Notes: generated by a model from the sequence alone, not told the origin. Positions 41,441-51,496 are shown, counted from the stretch's first letter. The stretch is DNA of 53,371 nt from Hyphomicrobiaceae bacterium (GCA_021324465.1 JAJPJB010000038.1:1-53371), one strand, 5' to 3'. Made by a program: numbers and translations.

Positions 41441-41605
41441 TTACTCCGGCTCACCGAGGACGCGGAAAAATTCTTGAAGCTGCGGCCCCATGGGCAGATT
41501 GAGCGTCTCACCGGTCGGCAGCCGGCGCACGAACCATTTGTCATAAAGTTCGCCGAGGCACCGCTCGCTCGCCATGCGGCTGAAGGTGCGCTCGACCGCC
41601 CGGGA
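41441..41605 (-). pseudogene. C-terminal remnant of a glutamate/aspartate-type ABC binding protein
   Basis: The minus-strand frame ending at 41441 reads like the last 54 residues of a GltI-type amino-acid binding protein: a helix, then GELYDKWFVRRLPTGETLNL and PMGPQLQEFF, matching the conserved C terminus. The rest of the roughly 300-residue gene is absent; upstream in this frame is unrelated sequence. It is therefore a small leftover of a deleted gene, next to the argG start. Confidence 0.7.
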
Positions 41606-41705
41606 ATTGGAGCTCGAGAGCCATTCTTGCTTGCGTCGGGCTCCGGCGTCCCTATAGTCCGCGCAACTTTCGACGATGTTTTCGCGTTCAGCGAGGTTTC
41701 TTGCG

Positions 41706-42938
41706 ATGCCAAAAGGCGACGTCAAAAAAGTTGTGCTGGCCTATTCCGGGGGGCTCGACACTTCGATCATCCTCAAATGGCTGCAAACCACCGCTGGCTG
41801 CGAAGTTGTCACCTTCACCGCCGATCTCGGCCAAGGCGAGGAGCTCGAGCCGGCGCGGGCAAAAGCGCTGACACTTGGCATCAAGCCGCAAAACATTTTC
41901 ATCGAGGATCTGCGCGAGGAATTCGTCCGCGACTATGTGTTCCCGATGTTCCGCGCCAATGCCGTCTATGAAGGGCAATATCTTCTTGGCACGTCGATCG
42001 CGCGGCCGCTCATTGCCAAGAAGCAGATCGAGATCGCGGAAAAGGTGGGCGCCGACGCCGTCGCCCATGGCGCCACCGGCAAGGGCAATGATCAGGTGCG
42101 CTTCGAACTCTCTTATTACGCGCTCAAGCCCAACGTGAAAGTCATCGCGCCGTGGCGTGAGTGGGATTTCAAATCGCGCGAGGCGCTGATCGCGTTTGCC
42201 GAGCAGAACCAGATCCCGATCGCCAAGGACAAGCGCGGCGAGGCGCCGTTCTCGACCGACGCCAACCTTCTGCATACCTCGTCCGAAGGCAAGGTGCTGG
42301 AGGACCCGGGGAGCGAAGTGCCGGATTACGTCTATTCGCGCACCGACGATCCAGAAAAGGCGCCGACCTCGCCCGAATATATTACGGTCGATTTCGAGCG
42401 CGGCGATCCCGTCGCGATCAACGGCAAAAAGCTTTCACCGGCGCAGCTGCTAATGCAGCTAAATGCGCTCGGCAAGAAGCACGGCATCGGTCGTCTTGAC
42501 CTGGTGGAGAATCGTTTTGTCGGCATGAAGTCGCGCGGCATGTATGAGACGCCGGGCGGCACTATTCTGCTCGCCGCGCATCGCGGCATGGAATCGATCA
42601 CGCTCGATCGCGGCGCCGCGCATCTCAAAGACGAGCTGATGCCGAAATATGCGGAGCTGATCTATTACGGCTTCTGGTTCTCGCCCGAGCGCGAAATGCT
42701 GCAGGCGGCGATCGATAAGAGCCAGGAATTCGTCTCCGGCAGGGTGCGGCTCAAGCTCTACAAGGGTAACGCGGGCGTGGTCGGCCGCGAGAGCAAATAT
42801 TCGCTCTACGATAAGGATCTTGTGACCTTCGAAGACGGCAAGGTTGCCTATGATCAGCGCGATGCGGAAGGATTCATCCGGCTCAATGCGCTGCGGTTGC
42901 GCACCTTGGGGCAGAGGAAGCGGAGGCTGAAATTATAA
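41706..42938 (+). CDS. argG: Argininosuccinate synthase
   Basis: A 410-residue enzyme that joins citrulline and aspartate with ATP in arginine synthesis. AYSGGLDTS (residues 13-21) is the ATP pyrophosphatase loop; [12 protein letters not shown] and [14 protein letters not shown] are further signatures. The ATG at 41706 gives the usual [18 protein letters not shown] start. The promoter must lie within or before the adjacent binding-protein remnant. Confidence 0.96.
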   Translation: MPKGDVKKVVLAYSGGLDTSIILKWLQTTAGCEVVTFTADLGQGEELEPARAKALTLGIKPQNIFIEDLREEFVRDYVFPMFRANAVYEGQYLLGTSIARPLIAKKQIEIAEKVGADAVAHGATGKGNDQVRFELSYYALKPNVKVIAPWREWDFKSREALIAFAEQNQIPIAKDKRGEAPFSTDANLLHTSSEGKVLEDPGSEVPDYVYSRTDDPEKAPTSPEYITVDFERGDPVAINGKKLSPAQLLMQLNALGKKHGIGRLDLVENRFVGMKSRGMYETPGGTILLAAHRGMESITLDRGAAHLKDELMPKYAELIYYGFWFSPEREMLQAAIDKSQEFVSGRVRLKLYKGNAGVVGRESKYSLYDKDLVTFEDGKVAYDQRDAEGFIRLNALRLRTLGQRKRRLKL

Positions 42939-43061
42939 CTCCGGCCGTGCCGCCTGCAGCCTTGAGCGGGCCGAGGGCGGTAAAATGCCTTAGACCCGCG
43001 CGTAGTCCGAAACTGGGAAACCGATGTGACGCAGCCGACCCGATAGACATTGCAATAGCCG

Positions 43062-43841
43062 TTACACCTGCCGCTCGACCAGCGCGCGCTTGATGTCGGC
43101 GATCGCCTTCGCCGGGTTGAGATGCTTGGGACAGGCCTTGGCGCAATTCATGATGGTGTGACAGCGGTAGAGCCGGAACGGATCTTCGAGATGATCGAGC
43201 CGTTCGCCGGTCGCCTCGTCGCGCGAATCCACGATCCAGCGCTGCGCCTGCAACAGTGCGGCGGGACCGAGATAGCGCTCCGGATTCCACCAATAGCTCG
43301 GGCATGACGTCGAGCAGCAGGCGCAGAGAATGCATTCATAGAGTCCGTCCAGCTTCTGCCGGTCCTCGTGGCTCTGCTTCCATTCCGTGCGCGGCGTCGG
43401 CGAGACCGTCTGCAGCCATGGCTCGATCGAGGCGTGCTGGGCATAGAAATTGGTCAGGTCCGGCACCAGGTCTTTCACCACCGGCATATGCGGCAGCGGA
43501 TAAATCCGTACCGGGCCCTTGATGTCGCTCATGGCCTTGGTGCAGGCGAGCGTATTGGTGCCATCGATATTCATGGCACAGGAGCCGCAAACGCCTTCGC
43601 GGCAGGAGCGACGGAAGGTCAGTGTCGCATCAACGTTGTTCTTCAGCCAGATCAGGCCATCGAGCACCATCGGCCCGCAGTCATCGGTATCGACGTAATA
43701 AGTGTCGATACGCGGGTTGCGGCCATCGTCCGGATTCCAGCGATAGACGCGGTATTCGCGCTCCGCCTTGGTATTCGCCGGGCGCGACCAGCTCTTGCCT
43801 TCGGTGATCTTGGAATTTTTCGGCAGTGTGAACTGGACCAT
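43062..43841 (-). CDS. sdhB: Succinate dehydrogenase iron-sulphur subunit SdhB
   Basis: A 259-residue subunit of respiratory complex II carrying three iron-sulphur clusters. Cys clusters appear as CREGVCGSC with a later Cys, [12 protein letters not shown] and [12 protein letters not shown], consistent with 2Fe-2S, 4Fe-4S and 3Fe-4S centres. It is the last gene of sdhCDAB on the minus strand, 13 bases after sdhA. Confidence 0.97.
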   Translation of the reverse strand: MVQFTLPKNSKITEGKSWSRPANTKAEREYRVYRWNPDDGRNPRIDTYYVDTDDCGPMVLDGLIWLKNNVDATLTFRRSCREGVCGSCAMNIDGTNTLACTKAMSDIKGPVRIYPLPHMPVVKDLVPDLTNFYAQHASIEPWLQTVSPTPRTEWKQSHEDRQKLDGLYECILCACCSTSCPSYWWNPERYLGPAALLQAQRWIVDSRDEATGERLDHLEDPFRLYRCHTIMNCAKACPKHLNPAKAIADIKRALVERQV

Positions 43842-43854
43842 ATCAATAAATCCG

Positions 43855-45690
43855 TTAGTAGACCCGTTTTTGGGGCTCGATATAGGCGACGTCGTTGGTC
43901 AGCGTGTAGGTGTGCACCGGCCGGTAATCGATGGTGACCTTGCCGGTCTTATGATCGAGCCAAGCCAGCGAATGCTTCATCCAGTTCTGATCGTCGCGCT
44001 CGGGATAATCCTCGCGCGCATGGGCGCCGCGGCTTTCGGTGCGGTTGACCGCCGCATCCATGGTGACCACGGCCTGCTCGATCAGATTGGCGAATTCGAG
44101 CGTCTCGATGAGGTCGGAATTCCAGATCAGCGAGCGGTCGGAGACGCGCAGGTCGCTGGCGCCGTCATAGACCTGGTGGATCAGCTTGGAGCCTTCTTCC
44201 AAGACTTCGCCGGTCCGGAATACCGCGCAATTGCTCTGCATCACCTGCTGCATTTTGGCGCGCAGATGCGCGGTCGGCGTCGCGCCCGACGCATTGCGAT
44301 ACTTATCGAGCCGCGACAGCGCGAGTTCGGCGGCGTCTTTGGGCAGTTCCGGCTGCTTATCGTTCGGGGTGAGAATTTCGGCGCAGCGCAGTGCCGCGGC
44401 GCGGCCGAACACGACGAGATCGATCAATGAGTTGGAACCGAGCCGGTTGGCGCCGTGCACCGACACGCAGGCCGCTTCGCCAAGCGCCATCATGCCGGGC
44501 ACGACATGATCCGGATTCCCATTCTTCTTGGTCAGCGCTTCGCCGTGATAATTGGTGGCGACGCCGCCCATATTGTAGTGAACGGTCGGCACGATCGGCA
44601 CCGGCTCACGGGTGAGGTCGACTCCAGCGAAGATGCGCGCCGATTCGGTGATGCCGGGCAGGCGCTCGGCGAGAATCTGCGGATCGAGATGGTCGAGATG
44701 CAGATAGATGTGATCCTTCTTCGGCCCCACCCCGCGGCCTTCGCGGATCTCGATGGTCATGGCGCGTGAGACGACATCGCGCGAGGCAAGGTCCTTGGCG
44801 GAGGGCGCATAGCGCTCCATAAAACGCTCGCCCTCGGAATTGACCAGATAGGCGCCTTCGCCGCGCGCGCCCTCGGTGATGAGCACGCCCGCGCCGTAAA
44901 TGCCGGTCGGATGGAATTGCACGAATTCCATGTCCTGCAGAGGCAGGCCGGCGCGCAGCACCATGGCATTGCCGTCGCCGGTCTGGGTATGCGCACCGGT
45001 GCAGGAGGCATAGGCACGGCCGTAGCCGCCGGTGGCGAGGATGGTCATCTGCGCCGCGAAGCGATGGATCGAGCCGTCGTCAAGATTGAGTGCCACCACG
45101 CCGCGGCAGCGGCCTTCCTCATCCATCATCAGATCTATGGCGAAATACTCGATGAAGAATTCGGTCTTATGGCGCAGCGCCTGGCCGTACATCGTATGCA
45201 ACATGGCATGGCCGGTGCGGTCGGCGGCGGCGCAGGTGCGCTGCGCGGTGCCCTTGCCGTAATGGGTGGTCATGCCGCCGAACGGGCGCTGATAGATCTT
45301 GCCGTCCTCGCGGCGCGAGAACGGCAGCCCCCAATGTTCGAGCTCATAGACCGCTTCCGGGGCGTGGCGGCACATATACTCGATGGCATCCTGATCGCCG
45401 AGCCAGTCCGACCCCTTCACGGTGTCGTACATGTGCCACCGCCAGTCGTCCTCGCCCATATTGCCGAGCGCGGCGGCAATGCCGCCCTGCGCCGCCACCG
45501 TATGCGAGCGGGTCGGAAACACCTTGGTGATGCAGGCGGTGCGTAGGCCCGCTTCGCTGCAGCCGACCACGGCGCGCAGGCCTGAGCCGCCGGCGCCGAT
45601 GACCACGACATCATAGATGTGGTCTTCAATCGGATAGGCGCGGCCATTGACGGCGGGCGCCGCGGCTCCATTTCTTGCGCTCTCTGCCAT
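43855..45690 (-). CDS. sdhA: Succinate dehydrogenase flavoprotein subunit SdhA
   Basis: A 611-residue flavoprotein that oxidises succinate to fumarate. The FAD-binding GAGGSGLRA lies near residue 32, and SHTVAAQGG contains the His that binds FAD covalently. HPTGIYG and RGEGAYL are active-site segments. It starts two bases after the sdhD stop. Confidence 0.97.
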   Translation of the reverse strand: MAESARNGAAAPAVNGRAYPIEDHIYDVVVIGAGGSGLRAVVGCSEAGLRTACITKVFPTRSHTVAAQGGIAAALGNMGEDDWRWHMYDTVKGSDWLGDQDAIEYMCRHAPEAVYELEHWGLPFSRREDGKIYQRPFGGMTTHYGKGTAQRTCAAADRTGHAMLHTMYGQALRHKTEFFIEYFAIDLMMDEEGRCRGVVALNLDDGSIHRFAAQMTILATGGYGRAYASCTGAHTQTGDGNAMVLRAGLPLQDMEFVQFHPTGIYGAGVLITEGARGEGAYLVNSEGERFMERYAPSAKDLASRDVVSRAMTIEIREGRGVGPKKDHIYLHLDHLDPQILAERLPGITESARIFAGVDLTREPVPIVPTVHYNMGGVATNYHGEALTKKNGNPDHVVPGMMALGEAACVSVHGANRLGSNSLIDLVVFGRAAALRCAEILTPNDKQPELPKDAAELALSRLDKYRNASGATPTAHLRAKMQQVMQSNCAVFRTGEVLEEGSKLIHQVYDGASDLRVSDRSLIWNSDLIETLEFANLIEQAVVTMDAAVNRTESRGAHAREDYPERDDQNWMKHSLAWLDHKTGKVTIDYRPVHTYTLTNDVAYIEPQKRVY

Positions 45691-45692
45691 GC

Positions 45693-46103
45693 TTACAGTC
45701 CAAACGATAATTTGAGCAGTGCGTAGACCGAAATCACGCCAACCGACCAGCAGAAGAACGTGTTGGCGAGCAGCAGCGTGAGCTTCGTCGACTCATCGGG
45801 AACATAGTCCACGACAATCTCCTGCATGCCGATCTTCATGTGGACGACCGTGCAGATGACAAACAGCAGCATGATGATGCCGACCAGCGGCGAGCCGAGG
45901 ATCTGTGCAGCGGCGGCCTGATTGCGGCCGAGCAGGAAGATGCCGATCACGATCGCCATGATGGTGAGCGGCACGCCGGCGACCGATGTCATCCGCTGCA
46001 TCCAGAAATCCCCGGTGCCGGATTTTGCCGCGCCGCGGCCGCGAACCTTGGCCAGCGCAGTGCGGAAATGCTTGGGGGCGCTATCGGGCGTGATGCCGCT
46101 CAT
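45693..46103 (-). CDS. sdhD: Succinate dehydrogenase membrane anchor subunit SdhD
   Basis: A 136-residue membrane subunit with three hydrophobic segments, anchoring Sdh[16 protein letters not shown] contains the typical His and the conserved D-Y pair near the quinone/heme region. The ATG at 46103 overlaps the sdhC stop by ATGA. Confidence 0.92.
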   Translation of the reverse strand: MSGITPDSAPKHFRTALAKVRGRGAAKSGTGDFWMQRMTSVAGVPLTIMAIVIGIFLLGRNQAAAAQILGSPLVGIIMLLFVICTVVHMKIGMQEIVVDYVPDESTKLTLLLANTFFCWSVGVISVYALLKLSFGL

Positions 46104-46519
46104 CGCGAACCTCCCATGGCGAGGTAGCCGATCAATGCGACAACAAAGGTCAACGCCAGCGAACCGATAATGGTGGCCGCCGCCAGCCACTCTCGTTCCT
46201 GCGGTCCAAAGCCGCGGCCGGTATCCCAGATCAGATGGCGAATGCCGCCGAGCGTGTGATGAATCAGCGACCAAGTGTAGCCGAGTATGACGATCTGCCC
46301 AATGATCGAGCCGGCGAACCACTGGAACTTGGCGTAAGCATTCGGCCCCTGCGCCGCCGCCAGGAACCACCAGCACACGAGCAGCATGCCGAAATAGAGG
46401 ACAAAGCCGGTGATCCGATGCAAACCGGACATTACGAGCGTCAGCGGCAGACGGTAGATTTGCAAGTGCGGCGAAATCGGCCGCGTAACAGGAGCGCGTC
46501 GATCAAGCGTATCGGCCAT
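46100..46519 (-). CDS. sdhC: Succinate dehydrogenase cytochrome b556 subunit SdhC
   Basis: A 139-residue membrane subunit with three helices, first gene of the operon. RPISPHLQIYRLPLT and SGLHRITG are the family signature, and HHTLGGIRHLIWD includes the His that ligates heme b. Confidence 0.94.
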   Translation of the reverse strand: MADTLDRRAPVTRPISPHLQIYRLPLTLVMSGLHRITGFVLYFGMLLVCWWFLAAAQGPNAYAKFQWFAGSIIGQIVILGYTWSLIHHTLGGIRHLIWDTGRGFGPQEREWLAAATIIGSLALTFVVALIGYLAMGGSR

Positions 46520-46676
46520 TGGCGTAATCTTCCGGCATCATCTTCCCACTTTGCTCGCCTGCAGAGCGGCAAGCGCGCGCTTGTTCCTAGCCAATCCATA
46601 CGCGTCCGGCAATGCAACGCAGCGTGGAAACACCGCAGCCGGCGCACGTAATTTCGTATTCGACGAAACAATAGGG

Positions 46677-46705
46677 TTGAAATGCTCAGGCACAATTGGC
46701 CATAT
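46677..46705 (+). promoter_or_regulatory. Promoter candidate for the LysR gene
   Basis: TTGAAA (46677-46682) and CATATT (46700-46705) are about 17-18 bases apart. A start of transcription near 46712 would make the in-frame ATG at 46713 leaderless and favours the ATG pair at 46740-46743, which follows AAGGCAGGG. Confidence 0.35.
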
Positions 46706-46742
46706 TAGAAACATGGCTTCGCTAAACGCGAAGGCAGGGATG

Positions 46743-47630
46743 ATGCGGTTCGATCTGACCGACCTGAGCCTGTTTCGTCATGTCGTTGAAGCCGGCAGCA
46801 TCACGCACGGTGCCGAGCGCGCGCACCTGGCGCTCGCTGCAGCCTCGACCCGTATCCGCAATATGGAAGACGTGCTCGGCGTCGCGCTGCTCACACGCGG
46901 CCGCCAGGGCGTCACGCCGACGCAAGCCGGCCGCACGCTGTTGCAGCACGCGCGCACAATCCTGCGGCAGGCCGAACGATTGCATGAAGACCTCGGCGCC
47001 TATGGCGGTGGTCTCGCCGGCCAGATCAGGGTGCTGTCGAATACCAATGCGCTTACCGAATTTCTGCCGGAGGCGCTGTCGTCGTTCCTGGCGGCCCACC
47101 CCAATATCAGCGTCGATCTCGAGGAGCGCCTGAGCGACGAAATCGTCGGCCTGATTGCCGAAGGCGTTGCCGATCTCGGCGTGGTCGCCGGCACCGTCGA
47201 CGCGGGCACGCTTGAGACCTATCCCTTCCGCCGTGATCGCTTCGTGCTGGTGGTGGCGCAGGATCATCCGTTGGCGAAGCGCGCCAGGATCAGCTTCGAG
47301 GAGGTGCTCGATCAGGATTTTGTCGGGCTCGACCGTGCCAGCGCGATCCAGCGCTTTCTCGCGGCCAAGGCGGTGCGGATCGGACGGCCGTTGCGGCTTC
47401 GTGTGCAGCTGCGCAGCTTCGACGCCGTGTGCCGCCTCGTCGAGTGCAAGGTCGGCATCGGCGTCGTGCCGGAAACCACGGCACGACGCGTGTCGAAGAC
47501 CATGGCGATCAAAGTCGTCGCTCTGTCGGATTCCTGGGCGGTGCGCGATCTGACGATCTGTGTGCGCAGCCGCGACGAACTGCCGATCTACGCGCGGCAG
47601 CTGGTCGAGCATTTGCGGGCGCGGGCTTAG
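46743..47630 (+). CDS. LysR-family transcriptional regulator
   Basis: A 295-residue regulator. The N-terminal winged helix reads DLSLFRHVVEAGSITHGAER and LALAAASTRIRNMEDVLGVALL, with the LysR helix-turn-helix; the rest is a periplasmic-binding-type effector domain. ATG codons at 46713, 46740 and 46743 are in frame; the last two have the better ribosome site. It converges on the mesaconyl-CoA hydratase gene, their stop codons overlapping. The effector and targets are unknown. Confidence 0.88.
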   Translation: MRFDLTDLSLFRHVVEAGSITHGAERAHLALAAASTRIRNMEDVLGVALLTRGRQGVTPTQAGRTLLQHARTILRQAERLHEDLGAYGGGLAGQIRVLSNTNALTEFLPEALSSFLAAHPNISVDLEERLSDEIVGLIAEGVADLGVVAGTVDAGTLETYPFRRDRFVLVVAQDHPLAKRARISFEEVLDQDFVGLDRASAIQRFLAAKAVRIGRPLRLRVQLRSFDAVCRLVECKVGIGVVPETTARRVSKTMAIKVVALSDSWAVRDLTICVRSRDELPIYARQLVEHLRARA

Positions 47631-48676
47631 CGCGGAATCAGCACCCAGTAATCGAGATCGAGCAAGACCGCGGGATCATAATCTTCGCCGGTCTTGTAAG
47701 GAAAATCCGCGCAGGTCTTGTCGCAGGTCGCGATGGTGCGCAGCCGCAGCGCGCCGACATCGGCGCGCCCCGGCAATTCGGCTTTCGCCAGCACCTCCGA
47801 CCAGGCAAACACGCTTCCCCCGGCAAACAGCGGCGCGACATGGCGTCCGCCATTGATCGCGGCGACATGGAAAGCATTTCCGAGACCGCTGAACGACAGC
47901 GCACGCGCCAGCGAAATCACGTGCCCGCCATAGATCAGGCGGCGGCCGAAGCGGCCCTGCTTGGCGCTGAACAGATCGAAGTGGATGCGCGCAGTGTTTT
48001 GGTACAGCCGCGTCGCGATCTGGTGTTCGGCTTCTTCGACCGTCAGGCCGTCGACATGGTCGATTTTCTCGCCCACGGCATAGTCGTCAAATTTGTACGG
48101 ACTGCCGGCGAGCGTGTAGTCGTAGGCTGACGTATTGATCGGCGGACAGGCCTCGCCCAGCACCTTCGGATCGAGGGCGGTCGGCAGCCGCGGCACATGA
48201 TCGCCCGGCGCCGGCGCCGACTGATCGCGCTTATGCACCATCACCCAGCGCACATATTCGAGCACCGGCTTCTGATCCTGGTTATAGCCGGTGGTGCGGA
48301 CATAGACGATGCCGGTCTTGCGGCTCGAATTTTCCTTCAAACCGATCACTTCGGACTGCGCCGAGAGCGTGTCGCCGGGATAGACCGGGGCGCGGAAGCA
48401 GCAATTGGCGTAGCCGAGATTGGCGACGGCATTGAGCGAAACGTCGGGAACGGTCTTGCCGAAAATGATGTGGAACACGAGCAGATCGTCGATGGGTGAA
48501 CGCGCATAACCGATCGCCTTGGCGAAAACGTCGGAGGACTGCACCGCAAAGCGTGCGCCGAACAGACCAATATAGAGCGCCACATCGCCGGTCGTGACCG
48601 TGCGCGGCGTGGCGTGGCGAATCACCTCGCCAATGCGAAAGTCCTCAAAGAAATTACCGGGAGTTGTTTTTGCCAT
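47627..48676 (-). CDS. mch: Mesaconyl-CoA (2-methylfumaryl-CoA) hydratase, MaoC family
   Basis: A 349-residue double-hot-dog hydratase of the MaoC family that closely resembles mesaconyl-CoA hydratase (beta-methylmalyl-CoA dehydratase) of the ethylmalonyl-CoA pathway. RHATPRTVTTGDVALYIGLF, RSPIDDLLVFHIIFGKTVPD and SEVIGLKENSSRKTG fit that enzyme from memory. The C-terminal half keeps the hydratase motif YGGHVISLARALSFSG. It would link mesaconyl-CoA to methylmalyl-CoA; other pathway genes are not in the window. Confidence 0.85.
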   Translation of the reverse strand: MAKTTPGNFFEDFRIGEVIRHATPRTVTTGDVALYIGLFGARFAVQSSDVFAKAIGYARSPIDDLLVFHIIFGKTVPDVSLNAVANLGYANCCFRAPVYPGDTLSAQSEVIGLKENSSRKTGIVYVRTTGYNQDQKPVLEYVRWVMVHKRDQSAPAPGDHVPRLPTALDPKVLGEACPPINTSAYDYTLAGSPYKFDDYAVGEKIDHVDGLTVEEAEHQIATRLYQNTARIHFDLFSAKQGRFGRRLIYGGHVISLARALSFSGLGNAFHVAAINGGRHVAPLFAGGSVFAWSEVLAKAELPGRADVGALRLRTIATCDKTCADFPYKTGEDYDPAVLLDLDYWVLIPR

Positions 48677-49037
48677 TGCCTCTCAAACTTTAGAAAGTCG
48701 GACCCGGCGCGGTGTCGGGCGGCTTCATAGCGCAGGCGCGACGGATGGGGAAGAAGCTGTTGAGATCATAATGAAAGTTCCGGGGCAGGCGGGGCCTGCA
48801 ACCAATGCATTATTCGGCGCCGAGTCGAGCGCCGTCTTGGATCCACTTACGCGGTGCATTTCTGAGAAGCATCCGCGCGCCGCCGCGGCTTGATGCGCAG
48901 ATGCCGATCACGCAGCCGTGATACGGCTCCCGAAACTCGCCGCAACACTTTCCGTATCTCGGCCCGACGGCGCGAATGGGTTCGTGTCGCCGGCGGTTCG
49001 CTGCCGCAAAATCCCAAACCCCTGATTGGAGACTGTC
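48677..49037. other. Intergenic stretch, no gene seen
   Basis: The 361 bases between the divergent hydratase and fasciclin genes hold no frame with recognisable coding character and no clear promoter pair. Both promoters should lie here. Confidence 0.4.
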
Positions 49038-49616
49038 ATGTCCAAGCGTTTCGCTCTATTTGCCAGCGCGGCCGTATTCGCCTTTGCCGCCGCAGTGGCG
49101 CCCGCGCCTTTGCTTGCGCAGATGTCGGAGAAGACCGTGATCGTCGGCGGCGCCCCAATGTATCCGTCGAAGAACATCATCCAGAACGCGGTGAATTCGA
49201 AGGACCACACCACGCTTGTTGCCGCCGTGAAGGCCGCGGGTCTGGTCGACACGCTGTCCGGTCCCGGCCCGTTCACGGTGTTCGCGCCGACCAACGCCGC
49301 CTTCGCCAAGCTGCCGGCCGGCACTGTCGACATGCTGCTCAAGCCGGAGAACAAGGCGACCTTGACCAAGGTGCTGACCTATCACGTCGTGCCCGGCCGC
49401 ATGACGGCGGCCAGCCTGATCAAGGCGGTCAAGGACGGCGAAGGCGAAGCCCACCTGAAAACCGTCGCCGGCATGGACCTGATCGTCAAGCAAGCCGGCC
49501 CCGGCAAGCTCACCATCACCGACGCCAAGGGTGATGTCTCGACCGTCACGATTGCGGACGTTCTGCAATCAAACGGTGTTATCCACGTGATCGACACGGT
49601 GCTGCTGCCAATGTGA
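49038..49616 (+). CDS. Secreted fasciclin (FAS1)-domain protein
   Basis: A 192-residue exported protein made of one fasciclin domain. A signal peptide runs to about residue 28 (LLAQ). The FAS1 H1 motif is FTVFAPTNAAFAKLP and the H2 end is NGVIHVIDTVLLPM, with YHVVPGRM between. Such proteins mediate adhesion or bind ligands at the cell surface. The ATG at 49038 follows TTGGAG. A hairpin follows the stop, and the cytochrome b and molybdenum enzyme genes lie downstream. Confidence 0.92.
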   Translation: MSKRFALFASAAVFAFAAAVAPAPLLAQMSEKTVIVGGAPMYPSKNIIQNAVNSKDHTTLVAAVKAAGLVDTLSGPGPFTVFAPTNAAFAKLPAGTVDMLLKPENKATLTKVLTYHVVPGRMTAASLIKAVKDGEGEAHLKTVAGMDLIVKQAGPGKLTITDAKGDVSTVTIADVLQSNGVIHVIDTVLLPM

Positions 49617-49631
49617 TCATGTGACCTGGGG

Positions 49632-49657
49632 CCCTCTTCCCGCTTGCGGGGAGAGGG
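49632..49657 (+). terminator. Strong hairpin after the fasciclin gene
   Basis: CCCTCTTCCCGC (49632-49643) and GCGGGGAGAGGG (49646-49657) can form a stem of about 11-12 bp with one wobble and a minimal loop. This resembles a common dispersed hairpin in related genomes. No T-run follows. Confidence 0.6.
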
Positions 49658-49730
49658 TCCGCTGACAGGAATGTGAGGTCCCTGTGTTTCCACATTTTGC
49701 TACAGATCCGCGTCCAACGATAAGCGTGCC

Positions 49731-50369
49731 ATGACTGCCGAAGCCGCCAACCACGTGCCCGCTGTTTGCGACCGCGCGTCGGAGCCGGTCATCCATCCGC
49801 GCTGGGTGCGAGTCACGCATTGGATCAATGCGCTGGCGATGTTCGTGATGATCGGATCGGGCTGGCAGATCTATGATGCCTCGCCGCTGTTTCAGTCCCT
49901 CTATTTTCCGAGCCAGATTGCGCTGGGCGGATGGCTGGCGGGCGCGCTGCTCTGGCACTTCGCCGCCATGTGGCTGCTTGTCGTCAACGGTGTCGTCTAT
50001 GTCACGCTCGGGATCATGACCGGGCGCTTTCGCCGCAAACTTTTGCCGATCCGTCCGCACGAGGTGGCGCGTGACTTTGTTGCGGCCCTGCGCGGCCGCC
50101 TGTCGCACGACGACCTCAGCGTCTACAACGCCGTGCAACGGCTGCTCTATCTGGGCGTCATCCTAGCCGGCCTTGTCATTGTGGCGTCGGGGCTATCGAT
50201 CTGGAAACCGACGCAGCTCAAATATCTGACTGCGTTCTTTGGCGGCTATGATACCGCGCGCTACGTGCATTTCTTCGCGATGTCGGCGATCGTGGCGTTT
50301 CTCGTGATCCATATCGCGCTGGCGCTGATCGTGCCGAAGAGCCTGCGCGCCATGATCATTGGACGGTGA
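49731..50369 (+). CDS. Cytochrome b561-type membrane protein
   Basis: A 212-residue membrane cytochrome of the b/b6 (Ni-hydrogenase-like cytochrome b) type with four helices. Likely heme ligands are His in HPRWVRVTHWINA, in LLWHFAAMW and in VHFFAMSAIVAFLVIHIAL. It starts 12 bases before the molybdenum enzyme gene and is its probable electron donor or acceptor, connecting it to the quinone pool. Confidence 0.88.
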   Translation: MTAEAANHVPAVCDRASEPVIHPRWVRVTHWINALAMFVMIGSGWQIYDASPLFQSLYFPSQIALGGWLAGALLWHFAAMWLLVVNGVVYVTLGIMTGRFRRKLLPIRPHEVARDFVAALRGRLSHDDLSVYNAVQRLLYLGVILAGLVIVASGLSIWKPTQLKYLTAFFGGYDTARYVHFFAMSAIVAFLVIHIALALIVPKSLRAMIIGR

Positions 50370-50381
50370 GGGAGAGACGCC

Positions 50382-51158
50382 ATGGCCTCCTTGAAAAAAT
50401 TACCCCCGGGCGTCGATCCAAGACTGCTGATCAAGGACGCCGCGAAATCGCTGCCGCAGCCGTCACGGCGGTTGTTTCTGCGCGGCGCCGCGAGCCTCGG
50501 CGCACTGTCGATGCTGACCGGTTGCGACATCATCGATGGACCGACGGCTGAAAATGCGTTGCGCGTCGTTTCGCGTTTCAACGATCGCATTCAGGCGCTG
50601 TTGTTCTCGGAGACTACGCTGGCGCCCGAATATCCGGAAAGCGCGATCACCCGGCCGTTTCCTTTCAATGCCTATTACAGCCTCGAAGAGGCGCCCGATA
50701 TCGACGGCGAGACGTGGCAACTCGAAATCGGCGGGCTGGTCGACAACAAAAAGCCCTGGAGGCTTGCCGAACTCAACCAATTGCCGGAAGTGTCGCAAAT
50801 TACCCGCCTTGTCTGCGTCGAAGGCTGGAGCGCAATCGGCTCGTGGCAGGGCGTACGATTGTCGGACTTTCTCAAGCGGATCGGTGCCGATCTCACCGCC
50901 AAATATGTCTGGTTCCAATGCGCCGAAGGCTATTCCAACACCATCGACATGCCGACCGCGCTGCATCCGCAGACGATAATGGCGCTCAAATTCGATCACC
51001 AGACCCTGCCGGCGGCGTACGGTTTCCCGCTCAAGATCCGCATGCCGACCAAGCTTGGCTTTAAGAATCCCAAATATGTCACCGCCATGTGGGTGCAGAA
51101 CAACGACGCCGGCGGATATTGGGAAAACCAGGGCTACAACTGGTTCAGCGGCCTGTAG
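50382..51158 (+). CDS. Molybdopterin-dependent oxidoreductase (sulphite oxidase/MsrP-like fold)
   Basis: A 258-residue exported Mo enzyme of the sulphite-oxidase superfamily. Residues 28-34 (SRRLFLR) form a twin-Arg export signal, and LTGC (Cys48) is a possible lipobox. The molybdenum-binding Cys is Cys145 in RLVCVEGWSAIGSW. YSNTIDM and GFPLKIRMPTKLGFKNPKYV are further superfamily segments. With the cytochrome b it resembles MsrPQ-type repair or sulphite oxidase systems, but the substrate is unknown. Confidence 0.9.
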   Translation: MASLKKLPPGVDPRLLIKDAAKSLPQPSRRLFLRGAASLGALSMLTGCDIIDGPTAENALRVVSRFNDRIQALLFSETTLAPEYPESAITRPFPFNAYYSLEEAPDIDGETWQLEIGGLVDNKKPWRLAELNQLPEVSQITRLVCVEGWSAIGSWQGVRLSDFLKRIGADLTAKYVWFQCAEGYSNTIDMPTALHPQTIMALKFDHQTLPAAYGFPLKIRMPTKLGFKNPKYVTAMWVQNNDAGGYWENQGYNWFSGL

Positions 51159-51468
51159 CCGCCTGCTGCATCGGATAGCAAACCAGCCATGCGGCTTTCA
51201 TCACAGCGTGAACTTGGCACGGTGCGCCCTGTTGGGCAGACATCGAGCTGGCGCAGAAGCGGTTCACATGGGAGTTCGAGGCGATGACGGACGATTTCGA
51301 GCGAGACGAGCAGCAGAAATTCGGTCAGGCGGTTTTGAGATGCTGGCCGGCCGGGTGGCCGACCGGAGAAGAAGCTCATCATCTGTGACCTGAGCAAGTC
51401 CACGCCGACCTAGCCGTCGCGGCTTGCCAAGCCGCGCTTGCCAAGCCACACGTGGCCCGTTAGCAATC
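51159..51468. other. Intergenic stretch with palindromic repeats
   Basis: No gene is recognised; a plus-strand frame from an ATG at 51284 codes only about 34 residues and matches nothing known. Near its end two palindromes, GGCTTGCCAAGCC (51421-51433) and GCTTGCCAAGC (51436-51446), stand side by side before the leuB leader and could be an operator or a hairpin. Confidence 0.4.
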
Positions 51469-51492
51469 GACGCCTCAATTTGACGAGGCGTC
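51469..51492 (+). promoter_or_regulatory. Hairpin that hides the leuB ribosome-binding site
   Basis: GACGCCTC (51469-51476) and GAGGCGTC (51485-51492) form a perfect 8-bp stem with an 8-base loop. The GAGG at 51485-51488, eight bases before the leuB ATG at 51497, is the likely ribosome site and lies in the 3' arm, so the folded form should reduce translation. Confidence 0.65.
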
Positions 51493-51496
51493 ATTC

